From CALMFG01 sp963674805 (GTDB lineage: Bacteria > Bacillota > Clostridia > Christensenellales > CALMFG01), in the NCBI GenBank assembly GCA_963674805.2, contig CAXXNY010000022.1, forward strand, positions 205,446-269,445: a DNA stretch of 64,000 bases, in the 5' to 3' direction. The position numbers and the translations under genes were made by a program. The notes beneath the pieces were generated by a model, which saw only the letters and a program-made list of their open reading frames with translations, was not told the DNA's origin and ran no database searches. Of this stretch, positions 8,068-16,775 are shown in pieces (the stretch's first letter is position 1; each line of letters begins with the position of its first letter).

Positions 8068-9294
8068 CTAATTTATTGCAATATCTGCAAGTATATTGTT
8101 AAATATATGGCTGCGCATCATATTGAGCCCGCCGATCAGCGTCGCCCTGCTGCCAATCTCGGATATCCGGATATCCGGTTCGGTATAGGTCCCTTTTCTC
8201 ACGAAATACTTGATTTTCTCCAGAGTGACCTGATTATTTGGTTTGATTTTTCCGCCTAAGACAATAATGTCCGGATCCAACAGCATGATGACGTTGATAA
8301 TACTGAGCGCCCATATCTTAATGTAACGGTCATAAATCTCCTGAACATCATAATCCATCATCTGAATCGCCTGCTCGATTAAATCAATGCTCGCTTTTTG
8401 CGCGCCCTGTTTTTCCATCAAACTTTTCAATTTAACCGCTTTTCCATTTCCCATCGCATCATTTAATTCCGTTAGCAGTTTTCCAACTCCGGCGTTTGAT
8501 TCCATGCATCCGACACTGCTGTGATCGTCATTAAAGTCATCGACATCCACGAACATGCTGCCAATTTCCCCCGCTGCATTTGTTGCGCCCTTATGGGGCT
8601 TGCCGTCAATCACAATCCCGGCGCCGATTCCGGTTGGCTCGGTGATGGCGATATAAACCAGAATGTTGCGGTCAGGGTAAACCTCATACGCCAGCCCAAT
8701 AGCAGACAATGACGATTCATTGCACAGGACCACCGGCGCATCGATGATGTTTTCAATATAATCGGATAAATTAATCTCATCAAAACTGAAAATATTCGGA
8801 ATCCGGCTGACCGTATTGCTGCTTTCATTGACTACGCCTGGAACCGACATGCCGACCGCAAGCACATTAATGTTGCTGTATTCGGTATTCTTTAATAACT
8901 TGCTGTACGCCGTTGTCAGGCCCTGCTTAAACAGCTCCAGGTTTAATCCCTGTTCAAAATGGTATTCTTCCGTGTCCAGTATCTTTCCGTCAAGATTCGT
9001 TAAATAGCTGATAATCTTTTCATGATAAATATCAATAAAAACGATATGCCCGAAATCGCTGTTAAGCCGCAGGATTTCCGGGTGGCGGCCGATGTCCGTC
9101 TGTTCCTTGCCTACGTTAATAATGATGCCCTTATTCTTCAACAAATTTAACACTCTGCTGATTGTGGAAACACTCAGATTGGTGCCCTTGCCAATATCAA
9201 TCGAAGAAGCTTCTCCGTTATTAATAATGGTGTTCAGAATTTTTAGTATGTTTTGCTCTTTTGCAGAAAGGTTAAGTTTATTAATGTCAATCAT
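8068..9294 (-). CDS. ROK family transcriptional regulator
   Basis: A 408-residue protein with an N-terminal winged helix-turn-helix (about residues 12-65, with LSVSTISRVLNLLKNKG as the recognition region) and a C-terminal ROK sugar-kinase-like domain (VALSVGMSVPG-like LAVGMSVPGVV, then GIGAGIVIDG and AAGEIGSM). The cysteine cluster typical of many ROK proteins is reduced to a single GCMESNAG. Family members (XylR, NagC, Mlc) repress sugar genes and are released by sugars. It lies directly upstream of operon 1 in the same direction and repeated candidate operators flank it, so it probably controls operon 1 and itself. Confidence 0.9.
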   Translation of the reverse strand: MIDINKLNLSAKEQNILKILNTIINNGEASSIDIGKGTNLSVSTISRVLNLLKNKGIIINVGKEQTDIGRHPEILRLNSDFGHIVFIDIYHEKIISYLTNLDGKILDTEEYHFEQGLNLELFKQGLTTAYSKLLKNTEYSNINVLAVGMSVPGVVNESSNTVSRIPNIFSFDEINLSDYIENIIDAPVVLCNESSLSAIGLAYEVYPDRNILVYIAITEPTGIGAGIVIDGKPHKGATNAAGEIGSMFVDVDDFNDDHSSVGCMESNAGVGKLLTELNDAMGNGKAVKLKSLMEKQGAQKASIDLIEQAIQMMDYDVQEIYDRYIKIWALSIINVIMLLDPDIIVLGGKIKPNNQVTLEKIKYFVRKGTYTEPDIRISEIGSRATLIGGLNMMRSHIFNNILADIAIN

Positions 9295-9343
9295 TGTATT
9301 CCCTCTTCCCTTTGAATAGAGAAAATTATATCATATATATTTG

Positions 9344-9358
9344 TTTTCTGAAAGAATA
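9344..9358 (-). promoter_or_regulatory. Candidate ROK operator at its own promoter, site C
   Basis: On the minus strand this reads TATTCTTTCAGAAAA, 12/15 identical to sites A and B. It lies about 50 bp upstream of the ROK start codon, suggesting autoregulation. Confidence 0.4.
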
Positions 9359-9417
9359 TAATTGCATCGTGAAAAAATGTATGAATAACAGCCGAAATCA
9401 AAGAAGTTTTCACTTTA

Positions 9418-9445
9418 TCAAAAAAAGCGTGGATAACACGCTTTT
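9418..9445 (-). terminator. Terminator of galT-galK operon
   Basis: The perfect stem AAAAGCGTG / CACGCTTTT (9423-9431 with 9437-9445) with a 5-nt loop is followed on the minus strand by a run of T residues, 17 bp after the galK stop codon. Confidence 0.88.
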
Positions 9446-9461
9446 GATTTAGTCTTATATT

Positions 9462-10637
9462 TCACCAATCCTTCACTTCTCTTGCGCCTTCACCGGCTGA
9501 TGACCGGTAAAAAGACGGTGCAATTCCGGTTTTGGATTGATACTGCGCTGCCATTTGCTGCTCAAACGCATCCGCCTGATCTTTTTTTACAATGCTGATA
9601 TTGCATCCGCCGAATCCGCCTCCCGTCATGCGTGAGCCGGCAACCCCCGGAAGCGTCACCGCGATGTCAAAGGCCGCATCCAGTTCCGGCCCGGTTGCCT
9701 CATAATCATCGCGCATCGAATCATTGGCTTCGCATAGCAGTCTTCCAAACGCGCTGATATCACCGTCTTTCAGCACCTTAACAGCCGCTTTGGTTCTTGC
9801 TTCCTCGGTCACACAGTGCCGGGCGCGTTTAAACAATGTTGCGTCCTTAAAATAGTCTTTAAAGCCCATCAATGTATCATAGTCTATTTCACAAAGATAT
9901 CGGTAATTCCCGCCGTTTTGATTGATTACCTCAAGCGCCTGTTCACACTCGCTGCGCCGCTGGTTATACTGCGACTCAGTCAGTTTGTGCGGAGCATTCG
10001 TATTGGTGATGACAATAGTATAGTCCCCTAAATCCAGCGGAACCTGCTCATAGTTCAGCGTCGCACAGTCCAGAATCATTGCATGATTGGCTTTTGCATT
10101 CGCTGAAATAAATTGGTCCATAATCCCGCAGTTCATGCCGACATATTCGTTTTCAGCCTTTTGGCACAGCACCGCAATCTCCTTCATGTCCGGATGGTCA
10201 TTCCCGCCGAGTGCAGACAGCGCCAATGCGGTGACAACTTCGATTGAGGCCGATGATGAAAGCCCCGCCCCGTACGGCACCGTACCATGGTAATACAAAT
10301 CGCATCCAATAAGCGGGTACCCCGCCTGCTGCAAGACATATGCCACACCCAATTGGTAGTTTCCCCAGTTTAGGCGTTTGTAATCCGCCAACTTCCCGAT
10401 GTCAGCGCTGACCCTGTCGGGCAGACTGGACACTGCAAGATTGATTTGCTGCGTGCCGTTTGGCCGCACAATAACCGTGTTTTTATAGTCCAAACCAACC
10501 GGGAAAACGTGTCCGCCGTTATAGTCGATATGTTCCCCGATGAGATTGATGCGGCCGGGCGCTTCAAAGATACGGATACCCGTTTCATCCCCGCCGTAGA
10601 TATCAATAAATGCTGCAACCAGTTCCTGATATGTCAT
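9462..10637 (-). CDS. galK: Galactokinase
   Basis: A 391-residue GHMP kinase that phosphorylates alpha-D-galactose to galactose 1-phosphate in the Leloir pathway. All three GHMP motifs are present: the galactokinase signature GRINLIGEHIDYNGG (about 28-42), the ATP-binding PYGAGLSSSAS (about 122-132) and the C-terminal GGGFGGC. Length is normal for the family. It overlaps galT by 4 bp (ATGA), so the two are translationally coupled, and a terminator follows. No galE is seen next to it. Confidence 0.97.
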   Translation of the reverse strand: MTYQELVAAFIDIYGGDETGIRIFEAPGRINLIGEHIDYNGGHVFPVGLDYKNTVIVRPNGTQQINLAVSSLPDRVSADIGKLADYKRLNWGNYQLGVAYVLQQAGYPLIGCDLYYHGTVPYGAGLSSSASIEVVTALALSALGGNDHPDMKEIAVLCQKAENEYVGMNCGIMDQFISANAKANHAMILDCATLNYEQVPLDLGDYTIVITNTNAPHKLTESQYNQRRSECEQALEVINQNGGNYRYLCEIDYDTLMGFKDYFKDATLFKRARHCVTEEARTKAAVKVLKDGDISAFGRLLCEANDSMRDDYEATGPELDAAFDIAVTLPGVAGSRMTGGGFGGCNISIVKKDQADAFEQQMAAQYQSKTGIAPSFYRSSAGEGAREVKDW

Positions 10638-11605
10638 TTCGTTTTCTCCAGAAAGCGTTTGTGCGCCTGCCTTAGTTCCTCCGCCTTTTCTTCGGGCGCC
10701 GTCGGATTACAATGCGCCCATGCCCCGGTTTCGGATGAGGCTAAAAACTGCTGTTTCTCTGCCGAGCGCATTGGAGGAAAAAACTCAATGTGGAAGTGAA
10801 AATCATCCACATCCCCGGTATTCACCGGCGCCGCGTGCATGCACATCATATACGGGAAGTTCATATCGAACAGGCTGTCCAGCATCCCCGTCGCCTGCCT
10901 TAAAGTTTCGGCCAGACTGTTCCGCTGTTCGCCGCTTAAATCGGTGATATATTTAATGTGCTGTTTAGCGATAATATGAAAGCCATAGGTGAACTCAGAA
11001 TAAAACGGTACAATCACCGTAAAATGTTCGTCCTCAAAAAGAATCCGTGACTTAGCTTCCGCCTCCGCCTGCATCCAGTCGCAAAACAGACAGTTCCCGG
11101 TTTCGGCCTTATGTTTCCTTGCAAGATCCAGTTCCAATTGCAGTTTTTTGGGGATAAACGGATAAGCATAAATCTGACCATGCGGGTGCGGCATTGTAAC
11201 ACCGACCACCTCTCCCCTGTTTTCAAAGATCATGATATATTTTGATTTCTCATATGCCTGTAATGCTTCAAACCGCTCGCACCACAAATCCACAATCTTC
11301 CGGATATGGTTAGCAGGCAGTTCGGGCAGGGTAGTTGTATGCTCGGATGAATAAAGAATGACCTCACACTTGCCGTATGACTTTTTTACCTTAAAAAAAT
11401 CTGTTTCAACATCATCCGGTTCGGGCGGGTCCATCGACAGCGCCGGAAAGTCATTATCATAGGCGTATACATCATAGCTTTCCGGTACTTTCCCTGACCC
11501 CGGACAAAACGGGCACCAGTCTTTCGGCATCTGCGGGCGGTTTTGCCGCGCCGATGCTATCATCACCCAGTCGTCCTTGAACGGATTGTATCGCAATTCT
11601 GCCAT
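10634..11605 (-). CDS. galT: Galactose-1-phosphate uridylyltransferase
   Basis: A 323-residue GalT of the histidine-triad superfamily that exchanges UMP between UDP-glucose and galactose 1-phosphate. The catalytic HPHGQ is at residues 140-144, a zinc-type CPFC at 31-34, and a second histidine cluster FHFHIEFFPP near the C-terminus. The ATG at 11603-11605 (MAELRYNPFKDDW) is chosen because the frame upstream of it to 11791 has no family similarity and a GAGGGG/AGGAAAG Shine-Dalgarno lies directly before it. It is co-transcribed with galK. Confidence 0.96.
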   Translation of the reverse strand: MAELRYNPFKDDWVMIASARQNRPQMPKDWCPFCPGSGKVPESYDVYAYDNDFPALSMDPPEPDDVETDFFKVKKSYGKCEVILYSSEHTTTLPELPANHIRKIVDLWCERFEALQAYEKSKYIMIFENRGEVVGVTMPHPHGQIYAYPFIPKKLQLELDLARKHKAETGNCLFCDWMQAEAEAKSRILFEDEHFTVIVPFYSEFTYGFHIIAKQHIKYITDLSGEQRNSLAETLRQATGMLDSLFDMNFPYMMCMHAAPVNTGDVDDFHFHIEFFPPMRSAEKQQFLASSETGAWAHCNPTAPEEKAEELRQAHKRFLEKTK

Positions 11606-11669
11606 CTTTCCTACCCCTCTATATTGTGTTATACGCTTTAATTCAATATTTAAAATTAATTTGAAACTA

Positions 11670-11698
11670 AAAGTAACATTTTTTAATGAAAAACTCAA
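11670..11698 (-). promoter_or_regulatory. Possible gal promoter
   Basis: On the minus strand TTGAGT (11693-11698), a 17-nt spacer and TACTTT (11670-11675), about 65 bp before galT. The -10 is weak. An 11/15 match to the ROK operator lies immediately upstream at 11704-11718. Confidence 0.42.
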
Positions 11699-11716
11699 GG
11701 TATAATTGAGAATGAA

Positions 11717-11732
11717 ACGCTTTGGCAAGCGT
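11717..11732. promoter_or_regulatory. Short perfect inverted repeat upstream of galT
   Basis: ACGCTT-TGGC-AAGCGT, a perfect 6-bp inverted repeat with a 4-nt centre. It could be an operator of the gal promoter or a weak terminator of the SGNH gene upstream; there is no good U-tract. Confidence 0.4.
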
Positions 11733-11807
11733 ATAAAAAAATAAGATCCGTTAGTCAGACGATATTCGGCTAACAATCCCGCATGGCGCAAATATCCACT
11801 AAAAGCA

Positions 11808-12764
11808 TCACTCTACATTCAGCGCTTCCAAATCATCCAGAATCATTCGGGTAAACGCCAGTCCGCCCTCTGTTGTCAGATGATCAGCATCATCAAAATA
11901 TTCCAGGTGGTTCTGGAACACTTCATCATGGGAATAATCCAGGAACCATACGCCTTGTGCATCGGCAAAGTCACCGACCTCCTGCCTGAATTCCGTAATG
12001 AACGCTTCTGAAAAACAATCATTATATTGTGTGGTGAACGGTGTCGTCACCAAAACCGGCGTAAACTGTTGTGCCTCGCAAATTGAAATAATATCGGATA
12101 GATCATTGATCACGTCTGCTTTATACGGCCGGCCTTCTTCAATAAGATCATAAACGATCTCAGCCCGCTTTTCGGCAATTTGTGCCAGTTGCTCATCCGA
12201 AAGCTGTACTGCTGCTTCATTTCCTTCAGCCGCGGCCAGCGAGCTGTCTGCCGGTTCTGCAGACTTCTTTTCAAAATACTCTTTAAATGCAACAATATTA
12301 TAATCGGCCGTTAAAATCGGAAAAAGCCGGTATTTCACATAATCCGCATAGGTGAATCCGATAATCTTGTCTTTTGGCAAGAAACTGTAATAGGAGTAAT
12401 TCCGGGATTCAAATTGATCGGAATGTTCTCCGACATAAAACGAAAAATAAGATACCGGAATAAAAACAATACAACCGGGCGATAAATGGTCTTCATAATA
12501 TTCTAAAATACGCTTGTCATAGCAGTACCGCTGCGCACCGATGGCAAAATTAAAGCAGACTGCGTCTGTTCCCGCATAAATAAACGCACTCGTGCCATGC
12601 GAATTGCCGAGATTGCAGATCTCAATATTGTCCGGGACGTCCTGAAATTTCGCAACTTCGTTCATATCCTGGTATGACTCGGTATGAACATAAAGTGCAT
12701 TCAGCGAAACGAAAAGCGTCAGCCCGATGATAATGAACAGTAATGATTTAATAAAATACTTCAT
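11808..12764 (-). CDS. SGNH-type membrane-anchored protein (AlgJ/DltD-like), O-acylation partner
   Basis: A 318-residue protein with one N-terminal hydrophobic anchor (about residues 5-25) and an extracytoplasmic domain. The SGNH-like block I is NLGNSHGTS (about 51-59) and a late Asp-His pair occurs in DDADHLT, a layout like AlgJ/AlgX and DltD. Such proteins pass acyl groups delivered by an MBOAT partner to an exported glycan, or remove them. The gene lies 15 bp after the MBOAT gene, so the two form a functional pair. A low-complexity Ala/Glu-rich stretch lies near residues 170-190. The acceptor is unknown. Confidence 0.78.
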   Translation of the reverse strand: MKYFIKSLLFIIIGLTLFVSLNALYVHTESYQDMNEVAKFQDVPDNIEICNLGNSHGTSAFIYAGTDAVCFNFAIGAQRYCYDKRILEYYEDHLSPGCIVFIPVSYFSFYVGEHSDQFESRNYSYYSFLPKDKIIGFTYADYVKYRLFPILTADYNIVAFKEYFEKKSAEPADSSLAAAEGNEAAVQLSDEQLAQIAEKRAEIVYDLIEEGRPYKADVINDLSDIISICEAQQFTPVLVTTPFTTQYNDCFSEAFITEFRQEVGDFADAQGVWFLDYSHDEVFQNHLEYFDDADHLTTEGGLAFTRMILDDLEALNVE

Positions 12765-12779
12765 CTTTTGTTCCTTCTA

Positions 12780-14246
12780 TTAAAACTGAAAATAGATAAA
12801 CTCACTTACTCCCATTTTCCCGAAAATCAGGATGCCTATAACAAAAACATAATATGCCGCCCAGCGCAGTGGTAACGGGAATTTTTGCAGAATACCCGCA
12901 ACACTGTGTTTTCTTTGAACTAAATGAACAACTTCCATCAATATAATAGCGCCGGCGGCAATCTGCATATCCAGAACAATCATGCCCATAGACACAAGTG
13001 TTTGTTTGATATACTGGAAGCTGAAAATGCTGCCGCTGGTTTTAAACAGATGGCTGACAATATAGAAGGCATCATTGACATTATTCGCTCTGAAAAAAAT
13101 CCAGGCAAAGCATACCAGGCTGAAAGTCATGATGACCTGAAAAAGCTTGTGTAAAAAAGGGGCTTTATCCAGCCGTGTCAGCGTAAGCAAAGACTGTTTG
13201 ACCGGTTTTAAGATATATCCGGCCACAAGATAGACACCATGAAGCAGTCCCCAGAGGAAAAATGTCCAGTTTGCCCCGTGCCACAAACCGCTGACCACAA
13301 ACGTAATCAAAAGGTTTAAGTACCAGCGCGGTACAGAGACCCGGTTTCCGCCCAAAGGAATATAAAGATAGTCTTTAAACCACGTTGAAAGCGAAATATG
13401 CCACCGGTGCCAGAATTCCGAGATCGATTTCGAGAAATACGGACGTTTGAAATTCTGCATTAATTCGAATCCCATTACCCGGGCCGCACCAATCGCGATA
13501 TCCGAGTATCCCGAAAAATCACAGAAAATCTGGAATGCAAACAGCACAGTCGCAAGGATCAGTGCCGGTCCCTCAAATCCGGAAGGATTAGCGTATACAT
13601 TTTCAACCGCAATTGCAATCCTGTCAGCAATGACGATTTTCTTAAACATCCCCCACGCCATTAGCCGCAGTCCACTGGTCAGCCGGTCATAATCAAATAC
13701 CTGTTTTTTCTTAAACTGCGGCAACAGCCGTCCGGCGCGTTCAATCGGTCCGGCGACCAACTGCGGGAAAAACGAAACATATAATGCGAAAATCCCAAAA
13801 TGATGCTCTGCTTTAATTTTCCCGTGATAAACATCAATTGTATAACTAAGCGTTTGGAATGTATAAAATGATATCCCTATTGGAAGCAGCAGATTAAAGT
13901 TAGGAATATGATATGCAGTTCCAAATTGTCCAAAAACCGCACCCAGAGATGCGTTAAAGAAGTTAAAATATTTAAAGACGAACAGGAGCCCCAGATTTAT
14001 AAATAAACTGATGAATAAGAACTTCCGTCTTTTTTTCTGTTCGCTTTGTTTCTCCATTAAGACACAGGCAAAGTAATCCACACAGGTTGATACCAGAATC
14101 AAAATCACATATGCGGGCTTCCAAGCCATATAAAAAAAATAGCTGGCGAGCAGCAGCAGTATCCAGCGATACCGATGCGGCAAAACAAAATATATGGTAA
14201 TGACAACCGGAAAAAAGATTAAAAATTCAAAAGAATTAAATAACAA
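12780..14246 (-). CDS. MBOAT family O-acyltransferase (AlgI/DltB-like)
   Basis: A 488-residue polytopic membrane acyltransferase with about 11 hydrophobic segments. The family blocks are present: EFWHRWHISLSTW followed by YIPLGGN (about 285-310), and the catalytic histidine in SGLWHGANWTF. These enzymes move an acetyl (or other acyl) group across the membrane to a periplasmic or surface polysaccharide. Translation appears to start at TTG (14244-14246) behind GGTGG. A strong promoter precedes it, and the SGNH partner follows. Confidence 0.93.
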   Translation of the reverse strand: MLFNSFEFLIFFPVVITIYFVLPHRYRWILLLLASYFFYMAWKPAYVILILVSTCVDYFACVLMEKQSEQKKRRKFLFISLFINLGLLFVFKYFNFFNASLGAVFGQFGTAYHIPNFNLLLPIGISFYTFQTLSYTIDVYHGKIKAEHHFGIFALYVSFFPQLVAGPIERAGRLLPQFKKKQVFDYDRLTSGLRLMAWGMFKKIVIADRIAIAVENVYANPSGFEGPALILATVLFAFQIFCDFSGYSDIAIGAARVMGFELMQNFKRPYFSKSISEFWHRWHISLSTWFKDYLYIPLGGNRVSVPRWYLNLLITFVVSGLWHGANWTFFLWGLLHGVYLVAGYILKPVKQSLLTLTRLDKAPFLHKLFQVIMTFSLVCFAWIFFRANNVNDAFYIVSHLFKTSGSIFSFQYIKQTLVSMGMIVLDMQIAAGAIILMEVVHLVQRKHSVAGILQKFPLPLRWAAYYVFVIGILIFGKMGVSEFIYFQF

Positions 14247-14295
14247 AGCAGCCCACCAAAACCCTCATCTTAGTCAGTAATTACAAAATCTATTT

Positions 14296-14325
14296 ATTAT
14301 ATCTCAGGTCATTTCTTTGTGTCAA
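14296..14325 (-). promoter_or_regulatory. Promoter of MBOAT-SGNH operon
   Basis: Consensus TTGACA (14320-14325) and TATAAT (14296-14301) on the minus strand with an 18-nt spacer, about 50 bp before the TTG start. Confidence 0.82.
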
Positions 14326-14414
14326 ATACGGTTTCGCCGGTCTCATTATTATCATAATGCTTTGTATTGACGATTAATCAACATCTGGTTTGTTCTCCAA
14401 GCGTGTATGCATCC

Positions 14415-14443
14415 TTGACAAAACGCCTTATAAAAAATATACT
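14415..14443 (+). promoter_or_regulatory. Promoter of SMR-type gene pair
   Basis: TTGACA (14415-14420), 17-nt spacer, TATACT (14438-14443) on the plus strand, about 35 bp before the first small transporter gene. Confidence 0.8.
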
Positions 14444-14477
14444 TTTACCGATACTTTTTAACATTAAGGGTGAAATA

Positions 14478-14837
14478 ATGAATCAGTCAAACCAAGCGGT
14501 TGCACAAAAGCCAAACCTTTCAGTCGGCATCATTCTGATGCTTGCTTCGGCTGTTTGCACATCCTTCGGGCAACTCTTTTGGAAGCTTTCAAACGGCCAA
14601 ATCAATTGGTTTTTATTGTTAGGATTTGTCTTATACGGACTGGGCGCCTTAACGATGATTATTGCATTTCGGTTTGGCAAAATGTCCGTGCTTCACCCAA
14701 TTTTATCCTCAAGCTATGTTATCGCAGTCATTCTCAGTATGACAGTGCTGAACGAACCCATCAATACCGTTAAGATTATCGCAATATGTTTTGTCATCGT
14801 CGGCGTCATTTTTATCGGCGGAGGTAAAAATGATTAG
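14478..14837 (+). CDS. SMR/EamA-type small membrane protein, ArnE-like subunit
   Basis: A 119-residue protein with four predicted transmembrane segments and the drug/metabolite-transporter pattern (SVGIILMLASAVCTSFGQLFWK first helix; NEPINTVKIIAICFVIVGV last helix). The start is the ATG after AAGGGTGAAATA; an in-frame codon at 14367 has no such site and lies upstream of the promoter. It overlaps the next gene by 8 bp. Paired small proteins of this kind act as heterodimers, as ArnE/ArnF do for undecaprenyl-phosphate-linked aminoarabinose; here they may flip a lipid-linked sugar. The substrate is inferred only from surrounding glycan genes. Confidence 0.82.
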   Translation: MNQSNQAVAQKPNLSVGIILMLASAVCTSFGQLFWKLSNGQINWFLLLGFVLYGLGALTMIIAFRFGKMSVLHPILSSSYVIAVILSMTVLNEPINTVKIIAICFVIVGVIFIGGGKND

Positions 14838-15174
14838 ATATTACCTGCTTGTCATTTTGATGACCATTCTCGGCGCATTCGGTGCCTATTACTTTAAAAC
14901 GGCAAATGCAAAATCGGATCAGCTAATCGGCGTCATCAAATCAAAAACGCTGTATATCGGTATCCTGTTTTACCTGTTAGGTGCATTGCTCAATATCTAT
15001 GTCCTCAAGTATCTGCCATATAATATCGTGCTACCGACAACCTCTATCACTTATATTTGGTCAATGCTGATTGCACATAAGTTCTTAGGCGAACATATAA
15101 CCAAACGTCAGATTTACGGTCTGGTATTCATTATCGCGGGCGTTATTCTGCTCGCTGTTTCAAACATCATTTAA
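14830..15174 (+). CDS. SMR/EamA-type small membrane protein, ArnF-like subunit
   Basis: A 114-residue, four-helix membrane protein homologous in layout to its upstream neighbour (GAFGAYYFKTANAK first helix region; GEHITKRQIYGLVFIIAGVILL last helix). The ATG at 14830 has GGAGG 6 nt upstream, inside the end of the preceding gene, so the two are translationally coupled and most likely form a heterodimer. The stop overlaps the stop of the convergent gene at 15171 by 4 bp. Confidence 0.82.
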   Translation: MIRYYLLVILMTILGAFGAYYFKTANAKSDQLIGVIKSKTLYIGILFYLLGALLNIYVLKYLPYNIVLPTTSITYIWSMLIAHKFLGEHITKRQIYGLVFIIAGVILLAVSNII

Positions 15175-16775
15175 CCCAGCCGTATTTTTCGTTTTATCTC
15201 AATTTTCCAGGCGATCCAGCCAAAGAGGCATAAATATCCGGTCAGGTATATCGGCAGATAATACATAAAATATATTCCGGGCGCTGTAATAAGGACTAAC
15301 AATGACAGCCCCAGAATGTTTACGGAGACCAGAAATCCTGCCAGGTTTTTTTTGATTACCGAACCAATCATCAAAATAATCATCGTTAGAATAGCAGGCA
15401 GAAGGTTATAGAAAATTCTGAACGTCACAATAGGATGAAAAATTCGGGTTGGGTGCCTGCCCTCCAGCATATGGATTGCTGCTGAGCGTATCTTAGGAAA
15501 TATCGGCAAATTGAATAAATATCTGTTCCTAAACGTTACATATCTTTCAACCTGTTCTTCAAATATCCCTGCGGAGTTTCCAACATGAGGGTTAGAATTT
15601 TCGGTCATAGCGGATGCTTTCATAAATACGTAAAGCCGCTCTTTAACAAAAACAGTCGGATATTTTGTGATTAAACGCATACCGCTTTCTAAGAACTGCT
15701 GATACTCTTCTCTGTTGTAATCATATCTAACAACGTCATCATGCCAAAAAGCTACAATTCCGTCCTCGCTGTCTTTCAGCTTTTCAACATCTAACACCTT
15801 ATTGATATCGTTCAGAAGCTGTGCATCTGCCGAATTGCTATAAGCCGGCTTAATAACAGCCGTAAGCGGCATAATAATCCCTGTTATCTCATACTCATCA
15901 TTGCTCTGTTTTTTTGTCCCCAGCTGCTGTGGCGCGGCCAGACCTGCCGCAAGTAAAATAAAGCATATCAAAAAAACCAACTGTTGCTTAACCGCATATT
16001 TTTTCCTGCCAATCAGCCACAGGCTGACTGGAATTGTCACGAGGAAAACCATGCTCTCAGTCCGCCAAAGCCCTACGACCGCGACAAGCAGCGCAAGTAA
16101 AACTGCGCCCTTAGTCGAATACCGGACTTCGTCTTTTGCAATCAATATCATCTGCAAAAATAAGATAACAACCAGATACGTATAAATCGACATTCTCAGC
16201 GGATACAAATTGGTGTCAATCATTGAAATAAAGAAGAAAGGAACCAGTACTAGGTATGCCGCATTTGATTGGTTTAGCAATTGATAAGCCTGAATAAAAA
16301 TATAGGCGACCGCACACGATATAATGATGATTTGGAAAAAGACAATACCGGCAGGAAACGGAATCGCCATCATGCAGACAATATAATATATCGAGGTAAA
16401 ATAATGCTGCCAGTAATCCAATTGGAGGTGATAATTATTCTCTAATATCAGCAATTCATCAAACCGCCAGACTCCCGGCCATGTGATGATAAAAAAGACA
16501 AACATCACCGCAAAATAAACCGCCCCGATTTTAACCTGCAAACGATAAACGCTGTCTCCGGTTTGATATCTTTTTATCGTTGTCCCGCAGAATCTATAGA
16601 AAAAAGTCAGCGCAGCAAATAAGAGCAGCTTATAGAAGACCAGTCTGCCGATCCCCCCGCCGCTTAAGTCTGTCCGGTAATCAAAGGCAAATTGATCGGT
16701 AAAAAAACTCAGCGCCGTATGTACTCCGGCGAGAATCATATAAATGTAGTTGGTTTTAATCCACTGTTTCAGCAT
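15171..16775 (-). CDS. Large polytopic membrane protein, GT-C-like (possible glycosyltransferase)
   Basis: A 534-residue protein with about 11-12 hydrophobic segments. An early extracytoplasmic loop holds TWPGVWRFDELL (about residues 119-130), similar in position to the acidic catalytic loop of GT-C glycosyltransferases and of uncharacterised clostridial membrane proteins such as DUF6020. A long soluble loop (about 300-400) precedes the last helices. It overlaps the nucleotidyltransferase gene by 7 bp and ends the surface-glycan operon. A role in adding a lipid-linked sugar or head group outside the membrane is inferred; I do not recognise a characterised homologue. Confidence 0.7.
   Translation of the reverse strand: MLKQWIKTNYIYMILAGVHTALSFFTDQFAFDYRTDLSGGGIGRLVFYKLLLFAALTFFYRFCGTTIKRYQTGDSVYRLQVKIGAVYFAVMFVFFIITWPGVWRFDELLILENNYHLQLDYWQHYFTSIYYIVCMMAIPFPAGIVFFQIIIISCAVAYIFIQAYQLLNQSNAAYLVLVPFFFISMIDTNLYPLRMSIYTYLVVILFLQMILIAKDEVRYSTKGAVLLALLVAVVGLWRTESMVFLVTIPVSLWLIGRKKYAVKQQLVFLICFILLAAGLAAPQQLGTKKQSNDEYEITGIIMPLTAVIKPAYSNSADAQLLNDINKVLDVEKLKDSEDGIVAFWHDDVVRYDYNREEYQQFLESGMRLITKYPTVFVKERLYVFMKASAMTENSNPHVGNSAGIFEEQVERYVTFRNRYLFNLPIFPKIRSAAIHMLEGRHPTRIFHPIVTFRIFYNLLPAILTMIILMIGSVIKKNLAGFLVSVNILGLSLLVLITAPGIYFMYYLPIYLTGYLCLFGWIAWKIEIKRKIRLG

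Noticed and set aside
11717..11732. Rho-independent terminator of the SGNH gene
   Set aside because: The hairpin stem is only 6 bp and the following minus-strand sequence is not a clean U-tract, so it is listed only as an inverted repeat.
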